Assembly (NCBI GenBank): GCA_007693595.1
Contig: REDI01000080.1
Span: 124,001 to 188,000 of the forward strand
From: Deltaproteobacteria bacterium
Lineage (GTDB): Bacteria > Myxococcota_A > UBA796 > GCA-2862545
Direction: 5' to 3'
DNA length: 64,000 nt
The position numbers and the translations under genes were made by a program. This document shows positions 9,044 through 20,590 of the stretch, piece after piece. The first letter of the stretch is position 1; every line of letters starts with the position of its first letter. The notes beneath the pieces are model-generated. The model made no database searches. It saw only the letters and a list, made by a program, of their open reading frames with translations, and had not been told where the DNA came from.

Positions 9044-9088
9044 CTGGGTGTTGGGCATCGGCGTGTTCTGCACCGTTCCAGGGCGAGC

Positions 9089-10081
9089 TCAGGGCTCGCG
9101 GTCGGCGGGCGCTGGGTCGGGGCTCGGAGGGTCGCGCTGAATCGGCTCTGGGGAGCGCCACGTCGCGGGGCCTGGACCCTCGCTGACCTTCAGGCGTGCG
9201 CGTCGCTGGCTGGGAGAGAGCTCCATACGAAGCGAGGCGAGCACATCGAGGCCGAGCAAGGACTGGCGCCCTGGCCCCCTTATGCGGGAGAAGGCCCGGA
9301 GTCCTTCGGGGACCTCGGCGGTTCCAAGCTGGAAGGCGGGCAGATCGTAGGCGTTGACCGTCCGGATCTTGCTGCCTCCGGTGGCGGTGATCTTTACGGT
9401 GCGTTGCCCATCCTCTGGAAAGCCGGGCTTCAGGAGGAGGGTCCGGTTGCTTCCGGTGTCGATCAGAAAGCGGATGGGCTGCTCGCGGATCCTGCTCTCG
9501 ATCTCGAAGCGGCGACCGATCCGACGCTCGCGGTAGAGTCGGATCACGTCGGGGTCGGACGACGACAGGGGGGCATGATCTGGGGCGTGGAGCTCGAACC
9601 GGCCCGGTCCACCGTCCAAGACCGTAAAGAAGCGACGGAGCAGGTCGGCCCCGATCACCCCCGCGATGGGCCCTTCGGGTACGTCGTGGACGGAGCTGGT
9701 GGTGTTCAGGTCGCGGACCACACAGACGAGCCGGGTGATGCGGTGCTCACCGATCGAGAAGGGCGGCAATGTCGCGACTCGAGCTTGGAGCTTGCCCGCT
9801 TCGCCTCGGACGCGCGTGCGGCCTCGGGGTGCGACCCCGATCGCCCGCACGAAGTCATCATCGCAGGTCGTCCGCGAATAGCCGGTGTCGACGAACCAGG
9901 TGTGGATGCCCAGCGCCCCCATGTCCAGGTGCACGAACCATCGCCCCGGAGCGGACGCCGGCGTGACCAGCTGGAGCTCCGCGGGCTGTGGGGCGGGCTT
10001 CACGGAGGGTCGGCCGAGTCTTAGGTGGCACGCGCTGCCGAGGCAGGCCACGAGCAGCAAGGAGCGGATCATGGGGCGCAC
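9089..10081 (-). CDS. Retropepsin-like aspartyl protease, lipoprotein
   Basis: A 330-residue secreted protein with two retropepsin-like lobes in one chain. The active-site triplets are VDTGYS (Asp65) and IDTGSN (Asp208), and each lobe ends in a conserved hydrophobic-Gly segment (GVIGADLL and SLLGLDVL). The N-terminus is a short hydrophobic signal with two candidate lipidation cysteines, Cys13 (LVAC) and Cys18 (GSAC). The C-terminal 30 residues are Pro/Asp-rich. Bacterial proteins of this type are probably periplasmic peptidases; the substrate is unknown. Start: GTG at 10081 has GAGG 4 bases upstream; ATG at 10072 is the alternative. Confidence 0.75.
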   Translation of the reverse strand: MRPMIRSLLLVACLGSACHLRLGRPSVKPAPQPAELQLVTPASAPGRWFVHLDMGALGIHTWFVDTGYSRTTCDDDFVRAIGVAPRGRTRVRGEAGKLQARVATLPPFSIGEHRITRLVCVVRDLNTTSSVHDVPEGPIAGVIGADLLRRFFTVLDGGPGRFELHAPDHAPLSSSDPDVIRLYRERRIGRRFEIESRIREQPIRFLIDTGSNRTLLLKPGFPEDGQRTVKITATGGSKIRTVNAYDLPAFQLGTAEVPEGLRAFSRIRGPGRQSLLGLDVLASLRMELSPSQRRARLKVSEGPGPATWRSPEPIQRDPPSPDPAPADREP

Positions 10082-10264
10082 TCTACCTCAATCGGGGCTT
10101 GGGGCGGGACCGCAAGTTGAGAGAAGGGGACCAACCCACTAGGGGCCTTGCGGCTGTGCGTGTTTTTTCGCCCAGCTCAATGACGCTCTCTGGCGCAGCC
10201 CTGCCCGGCTCCACACCGAGAAGATCGCCGAGCGTCGTCCTTCCCTTCAGCCCAATGAGAGATT

Positions 10265-11116
10265 ATGTCACCCCAGATCAAGACCGTCACCTTCATCGGA
10301 GGCGGTAACATGGCGACAGCCATGGTCGAAGGCCTTGAGAGCCTCGACGAACCTCCGTCTATCACCCTCTGCGACCCCTCCGAGGCCGCCCGACAGCGAC
10401 ACCGTCGGGCCGGGCGTCGGACCGTCGCAGGACCCGCGCAGCTCGACCGACCTCGGGTGATCGTGCTCGCCTTCAAGCCTCAACACCTCGCCGCTGCGGC
10501 GCCCGATCTCGACGCTTGCCTGCCCGATGATGCCTTGGTCGTCTCGGTGCTCGCCGGGGTCTCGACGCAGACGTTGCACGCCTGCTTCCCCCGCGCGCGG
10601 GTGGTGCGCGTCATGCCGAACACCCCGATGGCGATCGGGCAGGGCATGGCGGGAGTGGCCGCTGGCGACCGCGCGACCCCGCACGATGTCGAGACCGCGG
10701 CGGCCCTCTGCCGTCCTTCGGGCGAGGTGCTCATCGTCCCCGAAGCGCGCCTCGATGCCATCACCGCCGTCTCCGGGAGTGGACCGGCCTACTTCTTCCG
10801 CTTCTGCGAGGTCCTCGTGCGCGCCGCGCGCGAAGAGCTCGACTTCAGCGACGCCGAGGCTCGGCTGCTCGTCTCGCAGACGGCCAAGGGCGCCATCGCC
10901 TACCTCGACTCCGAAGAGGGCTTCCCCGCGCAACGCCTTCGCTCCGAGGTCACCAGCCCCGGCGGCACCACCGAAGCCGCGCTTCGGGTCTTCGACCAAG
11001 GTGGCATCGCGGAGCTGGCAGAGAACGCCTTGCGCGCCGCCGCCCACCGGGCTCGCGAGCTCGACGCGGCGGCCTCCGCTCGCATGCAGCGCCTCGACCG
11101 AGGGAGGGTCGCATGA
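10265..11116 (+). CDS. proC: Pyrroline-5-carboxylate reductase
   Basis: Last step of proline synthesis: reduces pyrroline-5-carboxylate to proline with NAD(P)H. The 283-residue protein starts with the dinucleotide-binding FIGGGNMA motif (10-17). It carries the VMPNTP segment in the middle, SGSGPAYFF near residues 171-179, and the C-terminal TSPGGTT signature of the family. The length is normal. Its TGA overlaps the proB ATG by 4 bases, and it heads a complete proC-proB-proA operon. The 183 bases upstream (10082-10264) hold no clear promoter motif. Confidence 0.95.
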   Translation: MSPQIKTVTFIGGGNMATAMVEGLESLDEPPSITLCDPSEAARQRHRRAGRRTVAGPAQLDRPRVIVLAFKPQHLAAAAPDLDACLPDDALVVSVLAGVSTQTLHACFPRARVVRVMPNTPMAIGQGMAGVAAGDRATPHDVETAAALCRPSGEVLIVPEARLDAITAVSGSGPAYFFRFCEVLVRAAREELDFSDAEARLLVSQTAKGAIAYLDSEEGFPAQRLRSEVTSPGGTTEAALRVFDQGGIAELAENALRAAAHRARELDAAASARMQRLDRGRVA

Positions 11117-12282
11117 TAGCGCCAGCACTGATCGACGCGGTCCCTGCCGAGATCCCCTCCACCTTCTCCCCCGAGCACCCCGTGAGAGCTGCGCTGCGCG
11201 ATGCGCGCCGGATCGTGATCAAGGTCGGAACGGGCATCGTCACCGAGCACGGAGGGCGTCCTTGCATGCGGCGACTGCGGCAGCTCACGGCCGCGGCCGC
11301 GGCCTTGCGCGCCGAAGGGCGTGAGGTCGTCCTCGTCAGCTCGGGATCGGTCGGCGTAGGCACCGACGCCCTGGGCCTTCGGCGACCGCTTTCGGTGGTC
11401 GATCGCCAGGCGGCAGCGGCGGCGGGACAGAGCCTGCTCATGGGCGCGTACCTGCGTCTCTTCGGGGCGCTCGGCCAGCGCTGCGCCCAGGTCCTCCTCT
11501 CCGAGGAGGACTTCTCGAACCGCGGGAGGCATGTGCACCTCAACGCGACCCTCAACCGTCTGCTCGATCTCGGCGTCATCCCCGTGGTCAACGAGAACGA
11601 TGCCGTCACGACCGCCACCATGGCGACCGAGGGCGGGGTGGTCTTCTCTGACAACGATCGTCTCGCGGCGCTGACGGCCTCAGCGCTGACGGCGGACGCG
11701 CTCCTGCTCCTCACCGATGTTGAGGGCGTCCTCTCGGCGCCTCCTGGCACGCCGGGCTCTTCGCGCCTGCCTATCTACACCGGCGACGAAGAGATCCGTA
11801 TCGGCACCGCCTCCAGCCTGGGTCGTGGCGGGATCGCCGCCAAGATCCAGGCGGCGGTCCTCGGCGCTCGCGCCGGCGTTCACGTCGTCATTGGATCGGG
11901 CGAGCGTATCGACACGATCTCAGAGGTCCTCTCAGGGCAGGACGTCGGCACGTGGTTCCCCGCCGAGAAGGCTCCTTCGGGCAAGCGGCGCTGGCTTGCA
12001 TGGGCGACCGCCCCCGAGGGGCGGCTGGTCGTCAACGAGGGCGCGAGGCGAGCCCTGGTCGAGCGGCGTGCCAGCCTGCTCCGGCCAGGGATCATCGAGG
12101 TCGAGGGCTACTTTGACGGCGGGGTCGTCGTCAGTCTGGTCGACGAGAACGGCGTGGAGTTCGGCCGGGGTCGGTGCGACGTGCCTGCCTCGCACATCAT
12201 GGAGCCCACCGTCGATCGTGCGCCGCCGATCGTGCACGCCGACCACCTGGTGATCTTCTCGGAAGGGGGCGTGGATGACTGA
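11113..12282 (+). CDS. proB: Glutamate 5-kinase with PUA domain
   Basis: First step of proline synthesis: phosphorylates glutamate to gamma-glutamyl phosphate. 389 residues. The amino-acid kinase domain fills about 25-285 (IKVGTGIVT near 37-45, SSGSVGVG near 76-83, NENDAV near 160). A PUA domain follows at about 300-380, as in the longer bacterial ProB proteins. The first 25 residues are extra; a later start within the frame is possible. It is coupled to proC (ATGA) and overlaps proA by 8 bases. Feedback inhibition by proline is known for the family; nothing in the sequence shows whether it applies here. Confidence 0.95.
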   Translation: MIAPALIDAVPAEIPSTFSPEHPVRAALRDARRIVIKVGTGIVTEHGGRPCMRRLRQLTAAAAALRAEGREVVLVSSGSVGVGTDALGLRRPLSVVDRQAAAAAGQSLLMGAYLRLFGALGQRCAQVLLSEEDFSNRGRHVHLNATLNRLLDLGVIPVVNENDAVTTATMATEGGVVFSDNDRLAALTASALTADALLLLTDVEGVLSAPPGTPGSSRLPIYTGDEEIRIGTASSLGRGGIAAKIQAAVLGARAGVHVVIGSGERIDTISEVLSGQDVGTWFPAEKAPSGKRRWLAWATAPEGRLVVNEGARRALVERRASLLRPGIIEVEGYFDGGVVVSLVDENGVEFGRGRCDVPASHIMEPTVDRAPPIVHADHLVIFSEGGVDD

Positions 12283-13576
12283 GTCCGCCGATCCCAGATC
12301 GCTCGCGCTGGCGGCACGGCGAGGGGCGCGATCCCTCGCAGCGCTCAGCTCCGAGGCGCGAGCGTCCGCGCTCCGACGGGTGGCGGACGCACTCGTCGCG
12401 CGCTCGTCCGAGATCTGCGAGGCCAACGCCCTCGACGTGGCGGACGGGGAGCGGGCGGTCGCCGCCGGTTCCTTGGCCCCGGCCCTGCTCGCCAGACTTC
12501 GGATCGATGAGGCCCGCCTTCGCTCGCTGGCGGAGGGGATCCGCACCCTCGCGGACATGCCTGAGCCGGTGGGTCGCACCGTGGCGCGGCGAGCGCTCGG
12601 AGAGGGCCTCGAGCTCCGCCAGGTGACCTCGCCCCTCGGGGTGTTGCTCATCATCTTCGAGGCCCGCCCCGACGCGCTGCCGCAGATCGCCTCGCTCGCG
12701 CTGCGTGCTTGCGATGGGGTGATCCTCAAGGGAGGCCGCGAGGCCCAGCGCAGCAACACGGCCATCCACCGGGTCATCACCGAGGCCCTGGCCCCCGACG
12801 TACCTCCGCAGACCGTCGGGCTGGTCCACACGCGCGCCGACATCGCCGAGCTGCTGGCCCTCGATGAGGTCATCGATCTGGTGATCCCGCGGGGCTCCAA
12901 CGCCTTGGTCCGCCACATCCAAGAAAATACCCGCATTCCCGTGCTGGGTCACGCCGACGGGGTCTGCCATATCTACGTCGACGAGCACGCCGATCTAGCG
13001 CGTGCCAAGAGGGTCGTGCTCGACGCCAAGACCGACTACCCCTCCGCCTGCAACGCCGTCGAGACGTTGCTCGTCCACCGCTCCCTGCACCGCGATGGGC
13101 GGCTCGGCGAGCTCCTCTCCGCGCTTGGGGGGATCCGGCTGCACGCGTCCCCCGATCAGGCGGAGCTCCTGGGGCTGCCCCCGGCGCCGGACCTTCACCA
13201 CGAGTGGGGGGATCTGGATCTGACGGTGGTGCTGGTCGAGGATCTCGAGGCGGCGATCGATCACATCCACGCCCATGGCAGCGGTCACACCGAGTCGATC
13301 CTGACCGAGAACACCGACCGTGCAGAGGCCTTCTTGCGCCGGGTCGACAGCGCGGCGGTCTTTCACAACGTGAGCACCCGCTTCGCGGACGGATACCGCT
13401 TCGGCTTGGGGGCCGAGGTCGGCGTGAGCACCTCGCGTCTTCATGCGCGTGGGCCTGTGGGGGTCGAGGGGCTGCTCACGACCCGCTGGATCCTCCGAGG
13501 TGGGGGTCATACCGTGCAAGACGTTCGGTCTGGGGCGTGGTCCTTCGCCTGGAAGGAGCTCCCGCTGGGCGGCTGA
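12275..13576 (+). CDS. proA: Gamma-glutamyl phosphate reductase
   Basis: Second step of proline synthesis: NADPH-dependent reduction of gamma-glutamyl phosphate to glutamate semialdehyde. 433 residues with the aldehyde-dehydrogenase-like fold. IFEARPDALPQIASL and KGGREA lie in the first half, and the catalytic cysteine is in the YPSACNAVETLL segment (about residue 258). The C-terminal third has the expected HGSGHTE and GLGAEVGVS motifs. It ends 3 bases from the stop of the facing fpr gene. With proB and proC it gives a full proline pathway in 3.3 kb. Confidence 0.95.
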   Translation: MTESADPRSLALAARRGARSLAALSSEARASALRRVADALVARSSEICEANALDVADGERAVAAGSLAPALLARLRIDEARLRSLAEGIRTLADMPEPVGRTVARRALGEGLELRQVTSPLGVLLIIFEARPDALPQIASLALRACDGVILKGGREAQRSNTAIHRVITEALAPDVPPQTVGLVHTRADIAELLALDEVIDLVIPRGSNALVRHIQENTRIPVLGHADGVCHIYVDEHADLARAKRVVLDAKTDYPSACNAVETLLVHRSLHRDGRLGELLSALGGIRLHASPDQAELLGLPPAPDLHHEWGDLDLTVVLVEDLEAAIDHIHAHGSGHTESILTENTDRAEAFLRRVDSAAVFHNVSTRFADGYRFGLGAEVGVSTSRLHARGPVGVEGLLTTRWILRGGGHTVQDVRSGAWSFAWKELPLGG

Positions 13577-13579
13577 GGC

Positions 13580-14320
13580 CTACCAGTAGCGCTCGGTGGT
13601 GATGTGGCCCGGCACGCGCCGGCTGTGCCGCTCGAGGCCCCGCGCCAGTAACAGGCCGACCATCTCGTCGATCATCGTGGGGTTGCCACAGAGCAGCACG
13701 TGGCTGGTCTCGGCCGCGATGCTCACGCCAGCGGTGTACTCCAAGGTCCCGTCGATCAGGCGATCCGTCACCCGTCCTCGCAGGCCGCCCTTTGGGGGAT
13801 CGGTGCGGGAGCACAGGGGCACAACGGTGAGGGGGTGTGCTCCCTGCATGGCCTGTAGCTCGTCGAGGTAGGCGAGGTGCTCGGGCTGGCGCACTCCGTA
13901 GGCGAGCACGATGCGGTCTGCGGCCTCGTAGATCGCGCCCTCACGGAGCATCGAGAGGTAGGGGGCCAGGCCGGTGCCGGTGGCGATGAGCCAGAGATCG
14001 CGGCGGCGGGGTAGGTCGTCGAGGGTGAACAGGCCCTTGCCCCGTTCCGAGACGTAGAGGGTGTCGCCAGGCTTGGCGTGGGCGAGCATGGGGCTGACCC
14101 GACCGTCCTCGACCTCGACCACCAAGAGCTCCAAGGGCTGACCGGGGGCGGAGGCGGCGGAGTAGGCGCGACGGGTGTGACGATCCCCCTGCGGGGCGAG
14201 TCCGACGGTGACGAACTGTCCCGCCTTCATCGGGATCTGCACCTCGAGCACCAGGCTGAAGAGCCCAGCGGCCCAGTCTCGCCGGGAGACGACGCGCGTC
14301 GGTTGTAGGGTGATCGCCAT
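13580..14320 (-). CDS. fpr: Ferredoxin/flavodoxin-NADP+ reductase
   Basis: FAD-containing reductase of about 246 residues that passes electrons between NADPH and ferredoxin or flavodoxin. RRAYSAASAP is the FAD-binding RxYS motif, GTGLAPYLSML the NADP-binding loop, and the chain ends ERYW, the aromatic C-terminus that stacks on the flavin in the Azotobacter/Rhodobacter-type enzymes. ATG at 14320 gives the normal N-terminus (MAITLQPTRV). It lies 13 bases downstream of the mutS2 stop, so the two genes are likely cotranscribed. It is convergent with proA. Confidence 0.9.
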   Translation of the reverse strand: MAITLQPTRVVSRRDWAAGLFSLVLEVQIPMKAGQFVTVGLAPQGDRHTRRAYSAASAPGQPLELLVVEVEDGRVSPMLAHAKPGDTLYVSERGKGLFTLDDLPRRRDLWLIATGTGLAPYLSMLREGAIYEAADRIVLAYGVRQPEHLAYLDELQAMQGAHPLTVVPLCSRTDPPKGGLRGRVTDRLIDGTLEYTAGVSIAAETSHVLLCGNPTMIDEMVGLLLARGLERHSRRVPGHITTERYW

Positions 14321-14333
14321 GGAACTCTCGGAG

Positions 14334-16691
14334 TCAGGGTGCGTCGAGGACCGCGATGGTGAAGGCGTCTCCACCTTGCTCGGAGGTCGCGGGGCCCCAG
14401 CGTGAGACGGCGGGGTGAGAGGGTAACCATTTCCGAATCGCTTGCTTGAGGGCGCCCGTTCCGTGGCCGTGCAGCAAGAAGACAGCGCCGTGCCCGGCTA
14501 GAAGCGCCTTGCTGAAGAACCGCTCGATCTCGTCGAAGCTCTCGTCGACCCGGTGCCCACGCAGATCGAGGGTGTTGCTCGGCATGCGCAGGGCGTCGGC
14601 GGGATCGTCGGGTCCGGGCCTGTGCGGCCGCGCAGCCGGCGGGTTGGGGCGGGCTTCGGGCTGGGTGCGATCGAGCTCCAGCTCCGACAGGGGGACCCGC
14701 AGATGGAGCGCTCCGGCTCGCACTTGGGCCGCACCGCCGCTCAGCGTGGTGATCATCCCCTTCGTCCCGTGCTTGCGGAGCTTCACCGCGTCCCCGACCC
14801 TCAGGGAGGGGGGCTCTTGTTGTGGCTCGGGCTCCGGGGCCGGGGCGAGGGCGGTCAGCGCGCCCAGACTCGCTTTGGCCGCCTTGACGCGGGCGTGGCT
14901 GGGGTCGCGCTGGAGGTCGGCCACGACGGCCCGGATGGCTTGCTCCGCTTGGGCGAGCCGGTCCCGGTATTGGCGGGCGGCCTGTTCCCGCAGGGCGTCG
15001 GCCTGGTTCTTGAGCTTCGCCTCGCGTCGGGCGACCTCGGCCTCACGGGCCGCGAGGCGCTCGGCTTGCGTGCGGGCGTCGGCGCGGGCTTCGAGGGCCT
15101 CGGCTCGGGCGCGATCGAGAGCCTGAAGGAGATCCGCCAAGTCGCGCTCACCCTCGTCCATCAGCGCGCGAGCTCGGTCGATCAGCGCGTCGTCGAGGCC
15201 CATCTTGGCGGCGATCGACAGGGCGTGGCTCTGCCCGTGCGCGTCGGGGAGGACGCGGTAGGTGGGCTGACCGTCGGCGTACTCCACTGCGGCTGCGGCG
15301 AAGCGAGGGTCCGAGGCGGGCATCGCCTTGAGTCGGGCGTAGTGGGTCGTGAGCACGACTCGGGGGCCCTGACCGAGGAGGCGTTCAAGCACCGCCTGGG
15401 CCAAGGCAGCGCCCTGGGAGGGGTCCGTCCCGCTCGCCAGCTCATCGAGGAGCAGGAGGTGGCCCGGCGCGGCGCGGGCGATCATCTTCGAGAGCACGAA
15501 GAGGTGACCCGAGAAGCTGGATAGATCGTCGTGGACGGTCTGGGTGTCGCCGATGGAGGCGAGCACCGCGTCGAAGAAGTCCACCCGGCTCCCGGGTTCG
15601 GCGGGTACGAAGCAACCGTGCTGTACGAGCAGGGCGCACAGGCCGATGGTCTTGAGGCTGACCGTTTTACCGCCTGCGTTCGGCCCCGAGAGCACCAGCG
15701 CGGGGCGCTCCGCGCTCAGCGAGAGGTCGTTGCCGACGACCTCGATCTCTCGCAGGACCAGCACGGGGTGGCGGGCCTGGCGGAGCTGGATCACCCCTTG
15801 CTGAGCGACCACCGGCCGGCTGGCCCCCAGGGCGTGGGCCAGGGCGCGTCGCGCGACGGCGAGATCGAGGGTGGCGGTGGCCTGAAGGGCGTGGAGGACC
15901 TCGTCGCGGGCGCGGCCCAGAGCGGCCGAGAGCTGGATCAGGATCCGGCGCTCGGCCTGCTCCAAGGCGGCCTCGGCCAGGCGCAGCCGGTTGTTCAGCT
16001 CGACCACCTGCCGGGGCTCGATGTAGACCGTCTGCCCCGATCCCGAGGTGCCGTGGACGATCCCCAGGTCCCAGCGCTTGGCGTGGGCCTTGATCGGCAG
16101 CACGTATCGATCGTTGCGCTGGGTGACGAAGTCGTCCTGCAGCAGGTCGTGCAGCGCATCGCCCCGGAGGAGCTGCTGCAGGGTCTCGCGCACGTTGGCG
16201 TGTAGGTCGGTGATCCGGCGCCGCAGTTCGCCGAGCTCGGGGTAGGTCCTGGCCGACAGGGTGCCGTCTGTGTCGAAGGCCATCAGCAGATCATCGGCGA
16301 GCACGTCGTCGATCTGGATCGCGGCGGCGCGCTCGGCGAGCCGTGGGACGCGCTCGCCCTGCCGGTCGAAGAACCACGAGAGCTCGCGGAGGGTCCCCAG
16401 GGTCAGCCCGACCCGGCGGAGGTCGGGTCCCGCCAGAACCTCGCCCTTGTGGGCTCCGATCACCTCGGCCCGGATGTCTTCGATGCCACCGATGGGTAGA
16501 TCGTCGCCCGCCTCGGCGAGGAGCTCGAGCTCGTCGACCTCGTCGAAGGCCCGAAGCGCGTGCTCGGGATCGGGCAGGGGTGCCAGGGCGCGAGCGGCGG
16601 CCGCGCCGAGGGAGGTGCGGGCGCGCTGGGCGAGGGCCTGCACCACGACAGGCCAGTCCAGCGCGTTCAGGGTGTCGGTGTGCAGGTCCAT
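14334..16691 (-). CDS. mutS2: MutS2 family ATPase/endonuclease with Smr domain
   Basis: About 785 residues, the usual MutS2 length. The MutS core and clamp regions (about 1-320) precede the ABC-type ATPase with Walker [15 protein letters not shown] (near 335-350) and the [15 protein letters not shown] Walker B/signature block. A long Arg/Ala/Glu coiled coil (about 530-620) and a C-terminal Smr nuclease domain with LDLRGH and [10 protein letters not shown] follow. MutS2 suppresses recombination or rescues collided ribosomes in the species studied; it is not a mismatch-repair protein. ATG at 16691 gives the standard start MDLHTDTL. The frame is open to 17063, but that part is antisense to aroC. 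Confidence 0.93.
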   Translation of the reverse strand: MDLHTDTLNALDWPVVVQALAQRARTSLGAAAARALAPLPDPEHALRAFDEVDELELLAEAGDDLPIGGIEDIRAEVIGAHKGEVLAGPDLRRVGLTLGTLRELSWFFDRQGERVPRLAERAAAIQIDDVLADDLLMAFDTDGTLSARTYPELGELRRRITDLHANVRETLQQLLRGDALHDLLQDDFVTQRNDRYVLPIKAHAKRWDLGIVHGTSGSGQTVYIEPRQVVELNNRLRLAEAALEQAERRILIQLSAALGRARDEVLHALQATATLDLAVARRALAHALGASRPVVAQQGVIQLRQARHPVLVLREIEVVGNDLSLSAERPALVLSGPNAGGKTVSLKTIGLCALLVQHGCFVPAEPGSRVDFFDAVLASIGDTQTVHDDLSSFSGHLFVLSKMIARAAPGHLLLLDELASGTDPSQGAALAQAVLERLLGQGPRVVLTTHYARLKAMPASDPRFAAAAVEYADGQPTYRVLPDAHGQSHALSIAAKMGLDDALIDRARALMDEGERDLADLLQALDRARAEALEARADARTQAERLAAREAEVARREAKLKNQADALREQAARQYRDRLAQAEQAIRAVVADLQRDPSHARVKAAKASLGALTALAPAPEPEPQQEPPSLRVGDAVKLRKHGTKGMITTLSGGAAQVRAGALHLRVPLSELELDRTQPEARPNPPAARPHRPGPDDPADALRMPSNTLDLRGHRVDESFDEIERFFSKALLAGHGAVFLLHGHGTGALKQAIRKWLPSHPAVSRWGPATSEQGGDAFTIAVLDAP

Positions 16692-16802
16692 CGAGCGTCC
16701 AGGGAGGCGAAGCCCCTTGGCTACCCCGGGGCTTGGGACGGGTCCAGCCAGGGGAGTGGCGGACGAGCCTCGTCCGGGCGAAGAGAGAGAGGGAGGCAGA
16801 CG

Positions 16803-17903
16803 ATGGGATCGAGCTTTGGGCGACTGCTGCGGGTGACGACGTACGGGGAGAGCCACGGGGGCGGCGTCGGCTGTATCCTCGAGGGCTGTCCCCCAGGGCT
16901 GCGCCTGGATCTGGAGCGCGTACAAGCCGAGCTGGATCGTCGCCGGCCCGGCCAGTCCTCGCTCACCACGCCGCGAAAGGAGCTCGATAAGGTCGAGATC
17001 CTCTCGGGTCTCTTTGAGGGGCGCACCCTCGGCACCCCCATCGCCATGGCGGTCCGCAACCAAGACGCCGACCCCGCCGCCTATAGGAACCTGAAGGATC
17101 GGTACCGACCGTCACACGCCGACTTTACCTATGAAGCGCGGTATGGTCTGCGGGCCTGGGCGGGTGGCGGCCGGGCGAGCGCCCGCGAGACGGTGGGGCG
17201 CGTCGCGGCCGGGGCGATCGCCCGCCAGATCCTCGAGCACCTCGGGCCTGTCCAGGTGGTTGCTTGGGTCGAACGGGTTCACGATATCTCGGCACAGGTC
17301 GAGGTCGACAGGGTCAGCTCCCGCGCCGTCGACGCCCACCCTGTCCGCTGCCCCGACCCCGAGGCCGCAGCCCTCATGGAGGCCCGAATTCGTGAGGTCC
17401 GCCGCGATGGCGACACGGTCGGAGGGGTGATCCGCTGTGTCGCCCGGGGGGTCCCTGCCGGCCTTGGCGCCCCCGTCTTCGACAAGCTCGAGGCCGACCT
17501 CGCCCGCGGCCTGCTCTCGCTCCCCGCCTGCAAGGGCTTCGAGATCGGCAGCGGCTATCCCGGGACCTTTCTCAAGGGATCCCAGCACAACGACGCCTTT
17601 GTCCCCGACGGGTTGGGGGGCGTGGCGACCAAGACCAATCGTTCCGGCGGGATCCAGGGGGGGATCAGCAATGGGATGCCCATCGTGCTCTCGGCGGCGT
17701 TCAAGCCCGTCGCCACGATCTTCAAGGAGCAGCAGACCGTCAACGACCGGGGTGAGGCCGTCCTGGTCAAGCCCCGGGGCCGGCACGATCCCTGCGTGCT
17801 GCCCCGAGCCGTGCCCATGGTCGAGGCCATGGTCTGCCTTGTGCTGGCCGACCACTGGCTTCGGTGGCGCGGTCAGGTCGGCTCAGCACCGCTGGAAGGC
17901 TGA
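16803..17903 (+). CDS. aroC: Chorismate synthase
   Basis: Makes chorismate from EPSP, the last common step to aromatic amino acids, using reduced FMN. 366 residues. The N-terminus contains [15 protein letters not shown], with the conserved GESHG, and the protein keeps [29 protein letters not shown] and [11 protein letters not shown], all classic AroC signatures. AGGGAGG lies about 7 bases before ATG 16803. It is divergent from mutS2 (start codons 111 bases apart) and its last 21 bases overlap the facing methyltransferase gene. Confidence 0.96.
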   Translation: MGSSFGRLLRVTTYGESHGGGVGCILEGCPPGLRLDLERVQAELDRRRPGQSSLTTPRKELDKVEILSGLFEGRTLGTPIAMAVRNQDADPAAYRNLKDRYRPSHADFTYEARYGLRAWAGGGRASARETVGRVAAGAIARQILEHLGPVQVVAWVERVHDISAQVEVDRVSSRAVDAHPVRCPDPEAAALMEARIREVRRDGDTVGGVIRCVARGVPAGLGAPVFDKLEADLARGLLSLPACKGFEIGSGYPGTFLKGSQHNDAFVPDGLGGVATKTNRSGGIQGGISNGMPIVLSAAFKPVATIFKEQQTVNDRGEAVLVKPRGRHDPCVLPRAVPMVEAMVCLVLADHWLRWRGQVGSAPLEG

Positions 17904-18596
17904 GAGGATCACGACCCGCAGCCGCGACAGCGCGTCCGTCGCGTTGACGGTCCGCTCCCAGGCTGCACCCGCGAGCAGGGTCGGGACGCTGAAGGTCAGG
18001 TAGTTGGGCGCGACCTCGAGCCGCTGGAAGTGTGCGGTACGAAAGCTGGGAGGGCCGAGCCACCGCTCCTGATCATGGCGGCTGTTGAGGCGGTAGGTGG
18101 TCGGAAACGTGTCTTCGGCGGGGCGCCCGCGGCGGGCGTTGACCCAGCGGTGGAAGGAGGTGGGGGTCAGGCTCGCGATCGCCGCCACATAGTGCCACTT
18201 ATTGGGGGTCAGCCCCAGCACGACCCCGCCGGGTTTGAGCACGCGCGCGACCTCGCGGGCGTAGGCTCCAGGATCCGCGATGTGCTCCAAGACGTAGATC
18301 GAGAAGATGACATCGAAGGAGGCGTCGTCGAAGGGCAGCCGCACCCCGTCGCTCACCACGCCGTGATCGAGCAAGGGGTTGGTCCGAACGCGAGAGTCGA
18401 CGTCAACCCCGACGATCTCCGCGCATCGCCCCTTGAGGTGGTGCACGTTGCGTTCTCCGGCGCCTGCGCCGAACTCAAGGACCCGGGACGTCGGTGTGAC
18501 GTAGCGGTCGACGAGCTCCAAAAACGGGATCACCGGGTCTCGTTGTCGGGCCTCGGGGTAGAGACGTTCGAGCAGTCGCGCGCGCAGTTCACTCAT
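17883..18596 (-). CDS. Class I SAM-dependent methyltransferase
   Basis: 237 residues. Motif [11 protein letters not shown] (about 39-48) binds S-adenosylmethionine. VGVDVDSR supplies the acidic ribose-binding residue, and [20 protein letters not shown] is the post-motif block of methyltransferase type 11 (UbiE/BioC-like) enzymes. The C-terminal half lacks a recognisable substrate domain. The acceptor is unknown. It overlaps the aroC end by 21 bases and lies 40 bases downstream of bipA, so it may be reached by read-through from that gene... but its own order places it after bipA on the same strand. Confidence 0.82.
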   Translation of the reverse strand: MSELRARLLERLYPEARQRDPVIPFLELVDRYVTPTSRVLEFGAGAGERNVHHLKGRCAEIVGVDVDSRVRTNPLLDHGVVSDGVRLPFDDASFDVIFSIYVLEHIADPGAYAREVARVLKPGGVVLGLTPNKWHYVAAIASLTPTSFHRWVNARRGRPAEDTFPTTYRLNSRHDQERWLGPPSFRTAHFQRLEVAPNYLTFSVPTLLAGAAWERTVNATDALSRLRVVILSAFQRC

Positions 18597-18636
18597 AGGG
18601 GGGGGCTATCTCGCACAGGGCGCAGACGCCCGGCGC

Positions 18637-20454
<1,818 letters not shown>

Positions 20455-20568
20455 CCCGTCCTCGGGCTCAGGGGGGCGCCGTGTAACGCCACGCCGAGCT
20501 CCCCGCCTCACCCCTCGGCCACATCGACGAGGGCCGGCGATGCAGCGCCGCGATGGGCGGGGGAAATC

Positions 20569-20590
20569 AGCCCACCCCCCTCGGGGGGCT
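20569..20590 (-). terminator. GC-rich hairpin after the AgmX-like gene
   Basis: Directly after the TAA of the AgmX-like gene the minus strand reads AGCCCCCCGAGGGGGGTGGGCT, given here in two parts: AGCCC and CCC pair with the later GGG and GGGCT arms. It is followed by GATTT, only a weak T-tract. It may act as a terminator or 3' mRNA hairpin between this gene and bipA. Confidence 0.35.

Noticed and set aside
10082-10264. Riboswitch or attenuator before proC
   Set aside because: No terminator/antiterminator pair or known aptamer pattern could be read; only a short T-run (TTTTTT) is present.
16692-17063. N-terminal extension of MutS2 to 909 residues
   Set aside because: It would run antisense through the aroC start; the 785-residue form matches the family.
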